A stretch of 64,000 nucleotides of DNA from Nostoc sp. JL34 (GCF_017114945.1 NZ_JABXKQ010000015.1:1-64000), one strand, 5' to 3'. Shown: positions 17,999 to 27,268, numbered from the stretch's first letter. A program made the numbers and translations. Notes: generated from the sequence alone by a model not told the origin.

Positions 17999-20200
17999 AT
18001 GCCACGAGAACCTACTAAAGGCCCTGTAATTCAGAAACGAGTCAAGCGTCTGCTAGAGGCGTTGCTTTGTTTTATCGATGGGGAATTTGAGGATGGTAAC
18101 TTTAAAATTGAGTTCGACTGGAAAGAAGCAGACAGCGCTAACCCCAAGCTGACTGTGCAGACTACGTTAGTCACGTTGGAGTTGCTGACCCAAAAAGACA
18201 AATATCCTGGCAAGTTAACTAAAGCGCAAATTCGAGAAGCGCTGAATTTGCTGAAGGATTTTTTGAAGATTCTGGAAGATAACCGTCTCCAAACTCAGGG
18301 TGTTGAAAACTGGCACTTTACAGTCAAGCTATGGTCAAGGAATAAAGAAAAGAACCTAAAACGATTTGATGAGGTATGGGAAAACAATAGACCACAGAAA
18401 TCTAAAACTTTAGAGGCTAATTTTCAACAAGATGATGGAAAAGTCCAAGATTTAGGAGAAACTGTTAAATTACAGCCGCAAATTAATCAAGCAACTGAGA
18501 ATTACCAGGGCTTAAATATTAAGGGTGGAAACTCTACAATTAACAACGTAACATTTAATAGTAACCAGATTTCTAATGCTGTACAGCAAGCTGGCAAACC
18601 GTTTCAAGCGCCACCCTTACCAGAACACTTTGTAGAACGTCCAGAATACAGCAACGATTTAAAGACTCGCCTTATCACAGAGTCATCAAGTAATCACACT
18701 TTGATAATTACTGCGATTCACGGTTTGGGTTCGGTGGGCAAATCTACTTTAGCTGCGGCTTTAGCCCATAATGCAGAAATACAATCTCGTTTTTGTGATG
18801 GCATTCTTTGGGCAACATTAGGTCAACAACCCAATGTGCTGGCTTTACTTAGTGGCTGGGTGCAAGCATTAGGAGACTATAGCTTTAAACCTACAAGTGT
18901 TGAAGCAACTTCCTCGCATTTGCGGACTCTGCTTTATGACAAAGCTGTGTTGCTGGTGGTGGATGATGCTTGGAATACCGAAGATGCACAAGCATTTAAT
19001 TTTGGTGGTGCGCGTTGTCAAGTTTTAGTAACTACTCGTGAAGGTCACATTGCCGATGCCTTAGCAGCCAGTACTTACAGTCTGGATATAATGAAACCAG
19101 ACCAGGCAATGGAATTGCTGACGAAGAAATTAAGACGCGAGATTACAGGCATAGAACGTCACTCAGCAGAAAATTTAGCCAAAGGCGTTGGTTATCTTCC
19201 CCTAGCATTGGAACTTGCAGCCGCCGAAGTTGCCTGTGGTACGACTTGGAATGAACTGTTGGCGGATATTCAGCAAGAAGTAGCCAGATTAACAAGTTTT
19301 GACCGACCAGAAGCCGAAGAAATTACTGATGAGGCTAGTTTAAAACGCCTGAGTTTAACCGCATCATTAAATTTGAGTGTCAAAAGAATGCCACCAGAAA
19401 AGCAGCAGCATTTCTCTTGGTTAGGGGTATTGCCGGAGGATGTCAACATTAATAAGATGATGGCGGCAACGCTGTGGCAGATGGATAAGCGTGATGCTGC
19501 CAAGATGTTGCAATATTTACGGAATAAAGCATTGAAATTGCTAGATATATTGCCAGAAGCCCTTGCTGCTGCCAGGGCGATTCAGGATAAGTCTTTGCGT
19601 GCCGATGCCTTTAGTGCCTTAGCTGAGAAACTGCCACCAGAGTTATTGCCAGAAGCCCTTGCTGCTGCTAGGGGGATTCAGGATGAGGATTCTCGTGCCG
19701 ATGCCTTGAGTGCCTTAGCTGAGAAATTGCCAGATATATTGCCAGAAGCCCTTGCTGCTGCCAGGGCAATTCAGAATGAGTTTTTTCGTGCCAATACCTT
19801 GAGTGCCTTAGCTGAGAAACTGCCAGATATACTGCCAGAAGCCCTTGCTGCTGCCAGGGCGATTCAGTATGAGTATTCTCGTGCCAATGCCTTGAGTGCC
19901 TTAGCTAAGAAACTGCCACCAGAGTTGTTGCCAGAAGCCCTTGCTGCTGCTAGGGCGATTCAGGATAAGGATTATCGTGCCAATGTCTTGAGTGCTTTAG
20001 CTTCTGGTTTGTCACAAATGCCAACTGCCGAACTTTTTTCCCTTTGGCAAGATACACTTCATGAATTATCCCTTCGCACTCGCTCTAATTTGCTGCGAGA
20101 TATCAAAGCATTGTTTCCAGTTATCTTTGCATTAAGTGGTGAAGCAGCAACGGCAGAAATTGCCTGTGCAATTTTTGATGTAGCGCGATGGTGGAAATAA
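17999..20200 (+). CDS. NB-ARC STAND ATPase with C-terminal tandem repeats
   Basis: Conserved cyanobacterial N-terminal region, NB-ARC (HGLGSVGKSTLA, LLVVDDAW, LVTTRE, GYLPLALELAA), winged-helix region, then five copies of (L)LPEALAAARAIQ(D/N/Y)e..RA(D/N)aLSALAEKLP. Confidence 0.9.
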   Translation: MPREPTKGPVIQKRVKRLLEALLCFIDGEFEDGNFKIEFDWKEADSANPKLTVQTTLVTLELLTQKDKYPGKLTKAQIREALNLLKDFLKILEDNRLQTQGVENWHFTVKLWSRNKEKNLKRFDEVWENNRPQKSKTLEANFQQDDGKVQDLGETVKLQPQINQATENYQGLNIKGGNSTINNVTFNSNQISNAVQQAGKPFQAPPLPEHFVERPEYSNDLKTRLITESSSNHTLIITAIHGLGSVGKSTLAAALAHNAEIQSRFCDGILWATLGQQPNVLALLSGWVQALGDYSFKPTSVEATSSHLRTLLYDKAVLLVVDDAWNTEDAQAFNFGGARCQVLVTTREGHIADALAASTYSLDIMKPDQAMELLTKKLRREITGIERHSAENLAKGVGYLPLALELAAAEVACGTTWNELLADIQQEVARLTSFDRPEAEEITDEASLKRLSLTASLNLSVKRMPPEKQQHFSWLGVLPEDVNINKMMAATLWQMDKRDAAKMLQYLRNKALKLLDILPEALAAARAIQDKSLRADAFSALAEKLPPELLPEALAAARGIQDEDSRADALSALAEKLPDILPEALAAARAIQNEFFRANTLSALAEKLPDILPEALAAARAIQYEYSRANALSALAKKLPPELLPEALAAARAIQDKDYRANVLSALASGLSQMPTAELFSLWQDTLHELSLRTRSNLLRDIKALFPVIFALSGEAATAEIACAIFDVARWWK
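19540..20010 (+). repeat. Five in-frame tandem repeats of about 93-99 bp inside the STAND gene
   Basis: Recurrent ttgccagaagcccttgctgctgccagggcgattcag...cgtgcc.atgcc.tgagtgccttagctgagaaactgcca. Confidence 0.9.
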
Positions 20201-20457
20201 TTCGTAATTCGTAATTCGTAATTTAAGAGAGTTAAATTTAACTTGCATCTGTAGCCTGATTTTGGTCAATTGGTATAAGGGGATGCAGGATCTATAGTTT
20301 TAAGCGAAGTGCGATCGCCTTTTACAGCTACTCAACCATCAAGCAGGTATGGAATTTACAAACTCTCTCTGGTGTCGATGAGTTGGCGATCGCAATTAGT
20401 CATAAAATCATCACAGAAATTGTCTAGACTCTCGATGAGCGATCGCCATGATAGGTT

Positions 20458-20760
20458 TTAAGCAACTTCTTTAGGTGACATTTTAATTTCTACTTTTTGA
20501 TTTAAAGCTGCTGCAATCCGAGCCAATATAGACAAAGAATGTCCCTCATAGTCAGCATCTTCCAATCGAGCAATAACTGACTGGGTAGTACCGACTAAAT
20601 CAGCTAGTTGTTGCTGGGTTAGTCCCGCTTCTTTACGTGCATCGTAGATTATTTGAGATACCTGAGCATTTATTGATGATTCTCTAACCATCTCTTGTAA
20701 TTCTGGATCTTCTTTCATCATTTTTTTAATGATTTTCAGTGCATCATTAGTTTTCTTCAT
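20458..20760 (-). CDS. XRE/HigA-type antitoxin
   Basis: HTH: IIYDARKEAGLTQQQLADLVGTTQSVIARLEDADYEGHSLSILARIAAALNQKVEIKM; start trimmed to MKKTNDALK. Confidence 0.88.
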   Translation of the reverse strand: MKKTNDALKIIKKMMKEDPELQEMVRESSINAQVSQIIYDARKEAGLTQQQLADLVGTTQSVIARLEDADYEGHSLSILARIAAALNQKVEIKMSPKEVA

Positions 20761-21151
20761 CTGTTTCTTCTTCTGGTTCAATATAAGTATGAATTTCTGA
20801 ATTGAGTATGAATAAATTTTTGTATGTTAATGCTAAATCAATTTCTCGATCTGGAACTTGGTTATCCTCTTTAATAATGGCATGAGCTAAAATCACTACG
20901 TTTTGACCATGAAAAAAATATAGAATTCTATACTGTACTCTGATGTGCTTGGCTCTTAGTTCATAAATACCATCACGCAGAAAATCTGCGGCGGGTCGTC
21001 TTAATTCAAAACCATACTCAGCTAATTGCTCAATTCTGGCGATGCAGTTTGCATATCCCTTACGATCTTGTTTAAGTAATTTGTTTAGCCACTTTAAGAC
21101 TGGAACTTCTCCTCTATCATCCTGAAAGAAAATAATCCGTGTTTCTGGCAT
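20747..21151 (-). CDS. HigB/RelE-type toxin (phage-derived Gp49-like)
   Basis: RIIFFQDDRGEVPVLKWLNKLLKQDRKGYANCIARIEQLAEYGFELRRPAADFLRDGIYELRAKHIRVQYRILYFFHGQNVVILAHAIIKE; overlaps the antitoxin start. Confidence 0.88.
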   Translation of the reverse strand: MPETRIIFFQDDRGEVPVLKWLNKLLKQDRKGYANCIARIEQLAEYGFELRRPAADFLRDGIYELRAKHIRVQYRILYFFHGQNVVILAHAIIKEDNQVPDREIDLALTYKNLFILNSEIHTYIEPEEETDEEN

Positions 21152-21354
21152 TGTCTGGGATAAGCTTACGCATACTACTAATTTTATCGCAAAAATGCGA
21201 TTTTAGTGATTAGGCAGATGCTCTGCATGGCGGGCGAGACGCCCCACCCCACAAGAGTTAATTGAATATTTTTTTATTTGGAAGTCCGTTAAAAAAGTTT
21301 TGCCTATGCAGGAATATTCATTAACAAGCCATTTTGCGTTTATGCACTCCCTAA

Positions 21355-21575
21355 GTTACGGGAGCAGCTACAAAACTTATGGGAGCGGCTACAGAACTTA
21401 TGGGAGCCGCTACAAAACTTATGGTAGCAGCTACAGAACTTATGGGAGCTGCTACAAAACTTATGGGAGTAGCTACAGAACTTACGGGAGCCGCGACAGA
21501 ACTTATAGGAGCCGCTACAAAACTTATGGGAGCCGCTACAAAACTTATGGGAGCCACTACAGAACTTACGGGAGC
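21355..21575. repeat. 21-bp minisatellite, about 10.5 copies of ACTTATGGGAGCCGCTACAAA
   Basis: Counted directly; open in several frames on both strands because the unit is a multiple of 3. Confidence 0.95.
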
Positions 21576-21723
21576 TTATAAATACCAAAATCTAGTAACT
21601 AAACTACGAAAAATACTGATGTTAGTCCAAAATTTTAGTAAAAAAAATTGCGAGTTTTACTGAACCGGAACGCAGTTTAATTGAGGCAAGCTAGCTCTAG
21701 GAGCATCTTAAAGGAGTAATTTT

Positions 21724-22119
21724 ATGTCTCGTAAAAAACGCACATCCCGCATTTTAGAAAAAGCTCAGTTAAGATCCGCCGGACTGAAATCAATTGTTCC
21801 AAGCGTCAAATTTGATGAAGATTATAGTCTAGAAAAATTAGTTGAGTCAATCGACCAGTTACGCAACAAAATTGATGTTTATAATACTGCTCTGTCTGTA
21901 GTTGACTCTTCTAAAACTGAAATTGAAGAGATGGAAAAAAACTTGAGTCAGCTTTCTGAAAAGATGCTGATGGTGGTTGCAATCAAGTACGGCAAAGACA
22001 GCCGCGAATATGAGATGGCGGGTGGTGTTCGCTATAGCGATCGCATCCGTAAAATCAGGTCAAGCCGCTTGAAAAATGTTGCAGAACAAGTATTAGATGA
22101 AAATAGTAAAACTGCATAG
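21724..22119 (+). CDS. Conserved hypothetical protein
   Basis: 131 aa, good RBS context (aaaggagtaattttatg), coiled-coil region; C-terminus duplicated at 24027-24129. Confidence 0.7.
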   Translation: MSRKKRTSRILEKAQLRSAGLKSIVPSVKFDEDYSLEKLVESIDQLRNKIDVYNTALSVVDSSKTEIEEMEKNLSQLSEKMLMVVAIKYGKDSREYEMAGGVRYSDRIRKIRSSRLKNVAEQVLDENSKTA

Positions 22120-22207
22120 TGTGGCGCGGCAAGCCTAAAATGTTGCATTAGAGTTATCTGCATCAGTTTCAAAAAACCGATAAAGATGCTTAAGTTTGAC
22201 ATGAGCA

Positions 22208-22268
22208 TCTTCAATATTGACATACTCCCCCGAATGCGATTCGCTAAATTCGGGGGATTTTAGGCTCA
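22208..22268. mobile_element. Solo IS200/IS605-like right end
   Basis: ATTGACATACTCCCCCGAATgcgattcgctaaATTCGGGGGATTTTAGGCTC: hairpin and flanks resembling IS605-family ends; no tnpA or tnpB ORF nearby. Confidence 0.55.
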
Positions 22269-22294
22269 AACAGCAATTGCAAGCCGTGCCTGTA

Positions 22295-22618
22295 TATAGC
22301 GGTTCCCATTCAGATGCGGTACAAAATTATATCGCGAGTTGTAGGGGCACGGCACTGCCTATTGGTGTCAACTTAAGCTAGAAATAGCATACTGATTGGG
22401 TGTTGTTCACCCGCCAGGGAATATAATTCCCTGACTAATTGCTCAAGTCTACTGAAGTAGACTGAAAATTTTCGCGCTATTTAGTCCTCTTCAGAGGACT
22501 TTAGTTATGAGACAGGGATTTACAATCCCTGGCGGACGTGCGGTTTCACGTTAAGTTGATACCAATGGGCACTGCCGTGCCCCTACACGTGTACTTCGCT
22601 AGATCGGGAAACGCTATA
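22295..22618. mobile_element. Nested palindromic MITE/BIME-like element, copy B (core inverted relative to copy A)
   Basis: Outer TATAGCGGTTCCC..GTAGGGGCACGGCACTGCC / GGGCACTGCCGTGCCCCTAC..GGGAAACGCTATA; inner ATTGGTGTCAACTTAAG / TTAAGTTGATACCAAT; hairpins GTCTACTGAAGTAGAC and GTCCTCTTCAGAGGAC. Confidence 0.8.
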
Positions 22619-23017
22619 ACATCGCTTCAACTGCACAAATATTCTTGGATGCATTCTCATCACGCCCATTCATTGACTGAGCAGTAATTTTACTGCATAA
22701 CTAAGACAATAGTCCTGCAACAGCTAAATGCAAAAGTTGAACCTGCGAAAACAAGTCAAGTTTTGTTGTTTTAAAGTGACAAAAATAAAAGCAGTAGGCA
22801 CAAGACACTACTAATTAACCTGAAGTTCACTTGATATAAATGAGTGACCTTGATAAATTACTGCTTCTACTAAAGTTGCTAATCTCGAACTTTTTCACAT
22901 TTAATATAAGTACTTTTATTACTTTTGCATTACTCAGGTTTGTGAATTATGAACTATATAATTGTTCAACTTAAGTATTAAATAAAATAATTACCTATAG
23001 TTTAGGAAAGCAAAGAC

Positions 23018-23383
23018 GTGAACCGTTTAAAAAAGCTATCCTCAATTGCGCTCCTGTTATTAGCCTTCATTTATCCACCTACCTTGGCTGAAGCTAAGGA
23101 TAATACTCTCAACAATGTTCTCAATGAACAGAGTATTGACGCACAGACAAAATTAGTTGGAGAGCAAAGTGAAAAGTTTTTGTTAGCTCACCGACGGACT
23201 CGACGACGTTATCATAGACGACAACGGACTGGAAAATATTATTATCAACGCCAGCGGAATCGACGACATTATTATAGACGACGCTATCGCTCTATAGATT
23301 ATCACGGACAGGGATATCGTCATGGAGAATGGGAACTTGTGCGCGATCGTCATGGACGATTAATGTATGATTGGCAGCGTTAA
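23018..23383 (+). CDS. Putative secreted Arg/Tyr/His-rich basic protein
   Basis: GTG start, signal-peptide-like N-terminus (LSSIALLLLAFIYPPTLAEA), then RRTRRRYHRRQRTGKYYYQRQRNRRHYYRRRYRS. Confidence 0.6.
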   Translation: MNRLKKLSSIALLLLAFIYPPTLAEAKDNTLNNVLNEQSIDAQTKLVGEQSEKFLLAHRRTRRRYHRRQRTGKYYYQRQRNRRHYYRRRYRSIDYHGQGYRHGEWELVRDRHGRLMYDWQR

Positions 23384-23610
23384 TAGTGAACTTTACACCC
23401 AATTCCCCCAGAGAATCTTTATGCGTAAATCCTAATGTAGGCAGAGTTATTCGAGATAAGTAAAATGATTGAAAATGGGGAAAACTGAACTATATGAAGA
23501 AAATTAACTAGGCTAAAACCCTCTTCAATCATGCCTTCTGTCTTTCGGCTTAGTGCAGCAATGTAATTGATAATTTAACCCCGAACTCACCAAATCGCGT
23601 TACTCTCTGA

Positions 23611-23964
23611 CTAAAGTCCTAATTTTTCTTGAACTACTGCCTCATCTTTAAAGCCAACCAGCACAGCTGTTCCATCTTTGACGAAAAGTGGACGTTTGAG
23701 AAGCATTGCGTCGTGAGTGAATGCGTCAATCCATTGTTCATCAGTCCAAATCTTCTTTTGATCTTCTAAAGCGCGGTAGGATTGGCCAGAGGTATTTCGC
23801 ATGGGAGCAAAACCCAAAGACTTTACCCAGTTTTGAATTATCTCACGGGTCGGCGGAGTATCTTTGGTGTTGATAAACTCATAGTCAATGTTGTTGTGTT
23901 GGAGCCACGTCAAAGCTTTTTTGCAAGTGCTGCAATTGGGAATTCCATAGACTTGAATAGACAT
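23611..23964 (-). CDS. ArsC/Spx-family reductase-like protein
   Basis: VYGIPNCSTCKKALTWLQHNNIDYEFINTKDTPPTREIIQNW...LLKRPLFVKDGTAVLVGFK. Confidence 0.88.
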   Translation of the reverse strand: MSIQVYGIPNCSTCKKALTWLQHNNIDYEFINTKDTPPTREIIQNWVKSLGFAPMRNTSGQSYRALEDQKKIWTDEQWIDAFTHDAMLLKRPLFVKDGTAVLVGFKDEAVVQEKLGL

Positions 23965-24026
23965 AAAACAATTAAGCAACAATCTCCATATATGACATAG
24001 CTGGTGTAACTTCTGCAATGCTCCTT

Positions 24027-24129
24027 GGCGGGTGGTGTCCGCAATAGCGGGAGCATCTGCAAAATCAGGTCGAGTCGCTTGAAAAATTTTGCAGAACAAA
24101 CATCAAATGAAAGTGCTAACACTGCATAG
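24027..24129 (+). pseudogene. Duplicated 3'-end fragment of the 21724..22119 gene
   Basis: SGSICKIRSSRLKNFAEQTSNESANTA* versus SDRIRKIRSSRLKNVAEQVLDENSKTA*; nucleotide match starts at ggcgggtggtgt.cgc. Confidence 0.85.
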
Positions 24130-24236
24130 AGGAGCTTAAAACAAAAGGCTTGAGCAACTTGTCTGGCAAATTGGGCGTTAGCACGCTAGCAAAATCAGCA
24201 CATAATACAATAGCTAGCGTCCACCAAAAGCCACTC

Positions 24237-24995
24237 ATGCCGCAAAATAACCAAACTGCCGTCGAATTCCGCGATGTCACTTTTAGCCGTAACCATCGCC
24301 CATTGGTGTCAAATCTCAACTTCACCATCCGTCAAGGAGAAGCACTGGTATTACTTGGGCGCAGTGGTAGCGGCAAAACCACCACAATGAAATTAATTAA
24401 TCGCCTATTTACACCTACACAAGGCGAAGTTTTATTTGATGGTATTCCCACAACTCAATGGGATGAAATTAAACTGCGACGAAAAATTGGTTACGTCATT
24501 CAAGAAATTGGTTTATTTCCCCATTTTACAGTTGAACGCAATGTGGGTTTAGTTCCTTCTTTAGAAGGTTGGCAACCGAAACAAATTAAAATGCGGGTTT
24601 ATGAATTGTTGCAATTAGTCGGCTTAGAACCAGCACAATTCGCCGGACGTTACCCGCACGAACTTTCGGGAGGACAAAGGCAAAGAGTCGGTGTAGCCAG
24701 GGCCTTAGCAGCAGATCCGCCAGTATTATTGATGGATGAACCCTTTGGCGCACTCGATCCAATTACGCGGCTAGAACTGCAACAAGAGTTTCGGCATTTG
24801 CAGCAAGAATTAGGTAAAACTGTTGTTTTCGTCACCCACGATATTCAAGAAGCCTTAGTTTTGGCATCGAGAATTGGTTTAATGTATGGCGGAGAATTGG
24901 TAGTATTGGGGACGACAGATGAATTTATGCGATCGCAACATCCAGAAAGCCTCGCTTTTCTACAATGTCTGCGTTCCCTGCAAGATACTTTATGA
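24237..24995 (+). CDS. Osmoprotectant/glycine betaine ABC transporter ATP-binding protein (OpuCA/ProV-like)
   Basis: GRSGSGKTT, LSGGQRQRVGVARAL, LLMDEPFGALDP; start trimmed to MPQNNQTAVEF. Confidence 0.85.
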   Translation: MPQNNQTAVEFRDVTFSRNHRPLVSNLNFTIRQGEALVLLGRSGSGKTTTMKLINRLFTPTQGEVLFDGIPTTQWDEIKLRRKIGYVIQEIGLFPHFTVERNVGLVPSLEGWQPKQIKMRVYELLQLVGLEPAQFAGRYPHELSGGQRQRVGVARALAADPPVLLMDEPFGALDPITRLELQQEFRHLQQELGKTVVFVTHDIQEALVLASRIGLMYGGELVVLGTTDEFMRSQHPESLAFLQCLRSLQDTL

Positions 24996-25624
24996 AAAAT
25001 TTCTTCTTGGTTAAGTATGCCCCAGAAATTCTTCAGCATACTCTAGAACATCTATTTTTAGTAGGCATCGCTATCGGAATTGCCATCCTTGTAGGCATTC
25101 CATTAGGTATTTTGATTACACGTAAAACCTATCTCCGCCAACCAATTCTCGGCATAGCAAATATTTTTCAAACTATTCCTAGTTTGGCGCTGTTTGGCCT
25201 ACTCATTCCTGTTCCCATAATTGGCGGAATTGGCGCAGTACCAGCAATTGTTGCCTTGACTGTATATTCTTTGCTGCCGATAATTCGTAACACTTACACA
25301 GGTATTACTAATGTCGATCCAGCAATTCGAGAAGCTGGAAGAGGCATGGGGATGACAGATAGACAATTGTTATTACAAGTTGAGATTCCCTTGGCAATGG
25401 GAGTAATTTTGGCAGGTGTGCGAGTCGCAACGGTAATCGCCATAGGTATTGCAACTATTGCCGCCGCAATTGGGGCTGGTGGTTTGGGAGTATTTATTTT
25501 TCGCGGTATATCAGTAGTGAACGATCAGTTAATTTTAGCTGGTGCAGTTCCAGCGGCGGTAATTGCATTATTAGCTGACTTTGCAATTGGCTGGATGGAG
25601 AATAAATTAAAAATTAAAAGTTAA
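24992..25624 (+). CDS. Osmoprotectant ABC transporter permease (OpuCB/ProW-like)
   Basis: IFQTIPSLALFGLL...LLPIIRNTYTGITNVDPAIREAGRGMGMTDRQLLLQVEIPLAMGVILAGVR; ATGA overlap with upstream gene. Confidence 0.9.
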   Translation: MKNFFLVKYAPEILQHTLEHLFLVGIAIGIAILVGIPLGILITRKTYLRQPILGIANIFQTIPSLALFGLLIPVPIIGGIGAVPAIVALTVYSLLPIIRNTYTGITNVDPAIREAGRGMGMTDRQLLLQVEIPLAMGVILAGVRVATVIAIGIATIAAAIGAGGLGVFIFRGISVVNDQLILAGAVPAAVIALLADFAIGWMENKLKIKS

Positions 25625-26526
25625 TGAAAAGATTTTTCACGCTTTGCTTTTTAAGTTTTGCCTTATTATTGGTAATTGTTGGCTGTACGCCGAATTTAAA
25701 TAGTAATAACGGTGGTAATATTATTGTCGCTTCCAAAGATTTTACCGAACAAGATATTTTAGGTGAACTATTAGCACAGCAAATTGAAGCGACAACTAAT
25801 TTAAAAGTAGCTCGTCGTCCCCGTTTAGGTGGTTCTTTTGTTTGTCATAGTGCTATTACTGCTGGTAAAATTGATGCCTATATTGAGTACACAGGCACAG
25901 CTTTTACTGCAATTTTAAAGCAAAAAGCAGTTAACGATCCTAAAGAAGTTTATGAGAAGTTAAAACAAGCATACTCCCAGCAATTCAATCTAGAAGTGAT
26001 GCCAAGCCTAGGTTTTGAAAATACTTTTGCGATGATTGTTCGGGGTGAAGATGCCAGACGCTACAACATTGAAACTCTCTCTCAAGCTACTCAATATACA
26101 CCGCAGTGGCGTGGCGGTTTTGGTTACGAATTTTTAGAACGAGAAGATGGTTTTCCCGGATTAGCGAAAACTTACGATTTACGTTTTGCCAAATCTCCGC
26201 AAATTATGGACTTGGGTTTAATATATCGCGCTTTGATTCAAAAACAAGTGGATATGGTAGCAGGTAACTCCACTGACGGACAGATTTCTCGCTTGGGTTT
26301 AGTTGTACTCAAGGATGATAAACATTATTTTCCACCTTACGAAACTGTGCCAATTGTCCGACAAGAAATATTAAAAAAATATCCCGAATTAAGAACAGCG
26401 ATCGCACAACTAGCTGGAAAGATTTCGGCAGATGAAATGCGGCAGTTAAACTATTTAGTTGAAGGAGAATTACGTGATGTTAAAGATGTTGTTCAAGAGT
26501 TCCGCAAATCGAAGGGATTAGGTTAA
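25624..26526 (+). CDS. Osmoprotectant-type substrate-binding lipoprotein (OpuCC/OsmX-like)
   Basis: Lipobox VGCTP; IIVASKDFTEQDILGELLAQQIE...GGSFVCHSAITAGKIDAYIEYTGTA; TAATG overlap with upstream gene. Confidence 0.9.
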   Translation: MKRFFTLCFLSFALLLVIVGCTPNLNSNNGGNIIVASKDFTEQDILGELLAQQIEATTNLKVARRPRLGGSFVCHSAITAGKIDAYIEYTGTAFTAILKQKAVNDPKEVYEKLKQAYSQQFNLEVMPSLGFENTFAMIVRGEDARRYNIETLSQATQYTPQWRGGFGYEFLEREDGFPGLAKTYDLRFAKSPQIMDLGLIYRALIQKQVDMVAGNSTDGQISRLGLVVLKDDKHYFPPYETVPIVRQEILKKYPELRTAIAQLAGKISADEMRQLNYLVEGELRDVKDVVQEFRKSKGLG

Positions 26527-27268
26527 TTTCAAGGATAAGCAAGATGCGATCGCCTAGATGCTGACTCAATAATTGATGTTTAGAGTAGGTGTGACCGCAA
26601 TATGGTTCGGTTAACAAATATTATCTGTTGAGGCAAGCAGGGGAGGCAGGGGGAGAAGAGAGGCAGGGGAGGAAGAATTACTAGTTAATAACTTTCTTCC
26701 TCTCCTCCTTCGCTGCTTATCCAAACCGTATTGGGTGTGACCGCGCATCGTTCCTCCCCGATGGTGGCTTGTGCGTGTTTGTAACGCTCTTGCATACAGC
26801 AAGAAAAGATGTAGAGAAAAAACTGTTGATAATACAATTCCTTATGAAGATGCACTTAATCTTAAAAAACGAACTGACAATAATATAAAGGAAGAGAGGG
26901 TTACTTCTTAAACGCAAGTTTATAAAGAATGAGTATAATATCTGATTTAGATATTCTGTACCGAGATACTGCCGAGATATGTTTTATTAAGCTCATGCAA
27001 AGCCAAAAGTGTCTCAAAATGCTCTAAATTGTTTGGGAGCGCAAATCGTAGAATCATAGATATGCTTGACTTTAGTCTCATTCTACCTCCACTTCAAGCG
27101 GGTGCATCAATAGCAATTTTTACTTTATATATAATTTGAGATTTGAGTTTGATAAAGTTTGAGTTAAATTCAGCAAATTATTAATTCAGAACAATCACTG
27201 TTTTCTGTTTTTAAAATTCAAATTACAAATGTAGAAGTCCAGAAGAATTTGAATTTAAAAAAATAGAA

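Noticed and set aside
21355-21575. CRISPR array
   Set aside because: Units are contiguous 21-bp tandem repeats without unique spacers; no cas genes nearby.
21340-21588. Antisense ORFs over the 21-bp repeat (KFCSGSH heptads) as genes
   Set aside because: Any 21-bp tandem array stays open in several frames; no start context or domain.
26611-26917. Small minus-strand ORFs in the 26.6-26.9 kb intergenic region
   Set aside because: Overlap STRR-like G/A-rich repeats; no RBS or domain support.
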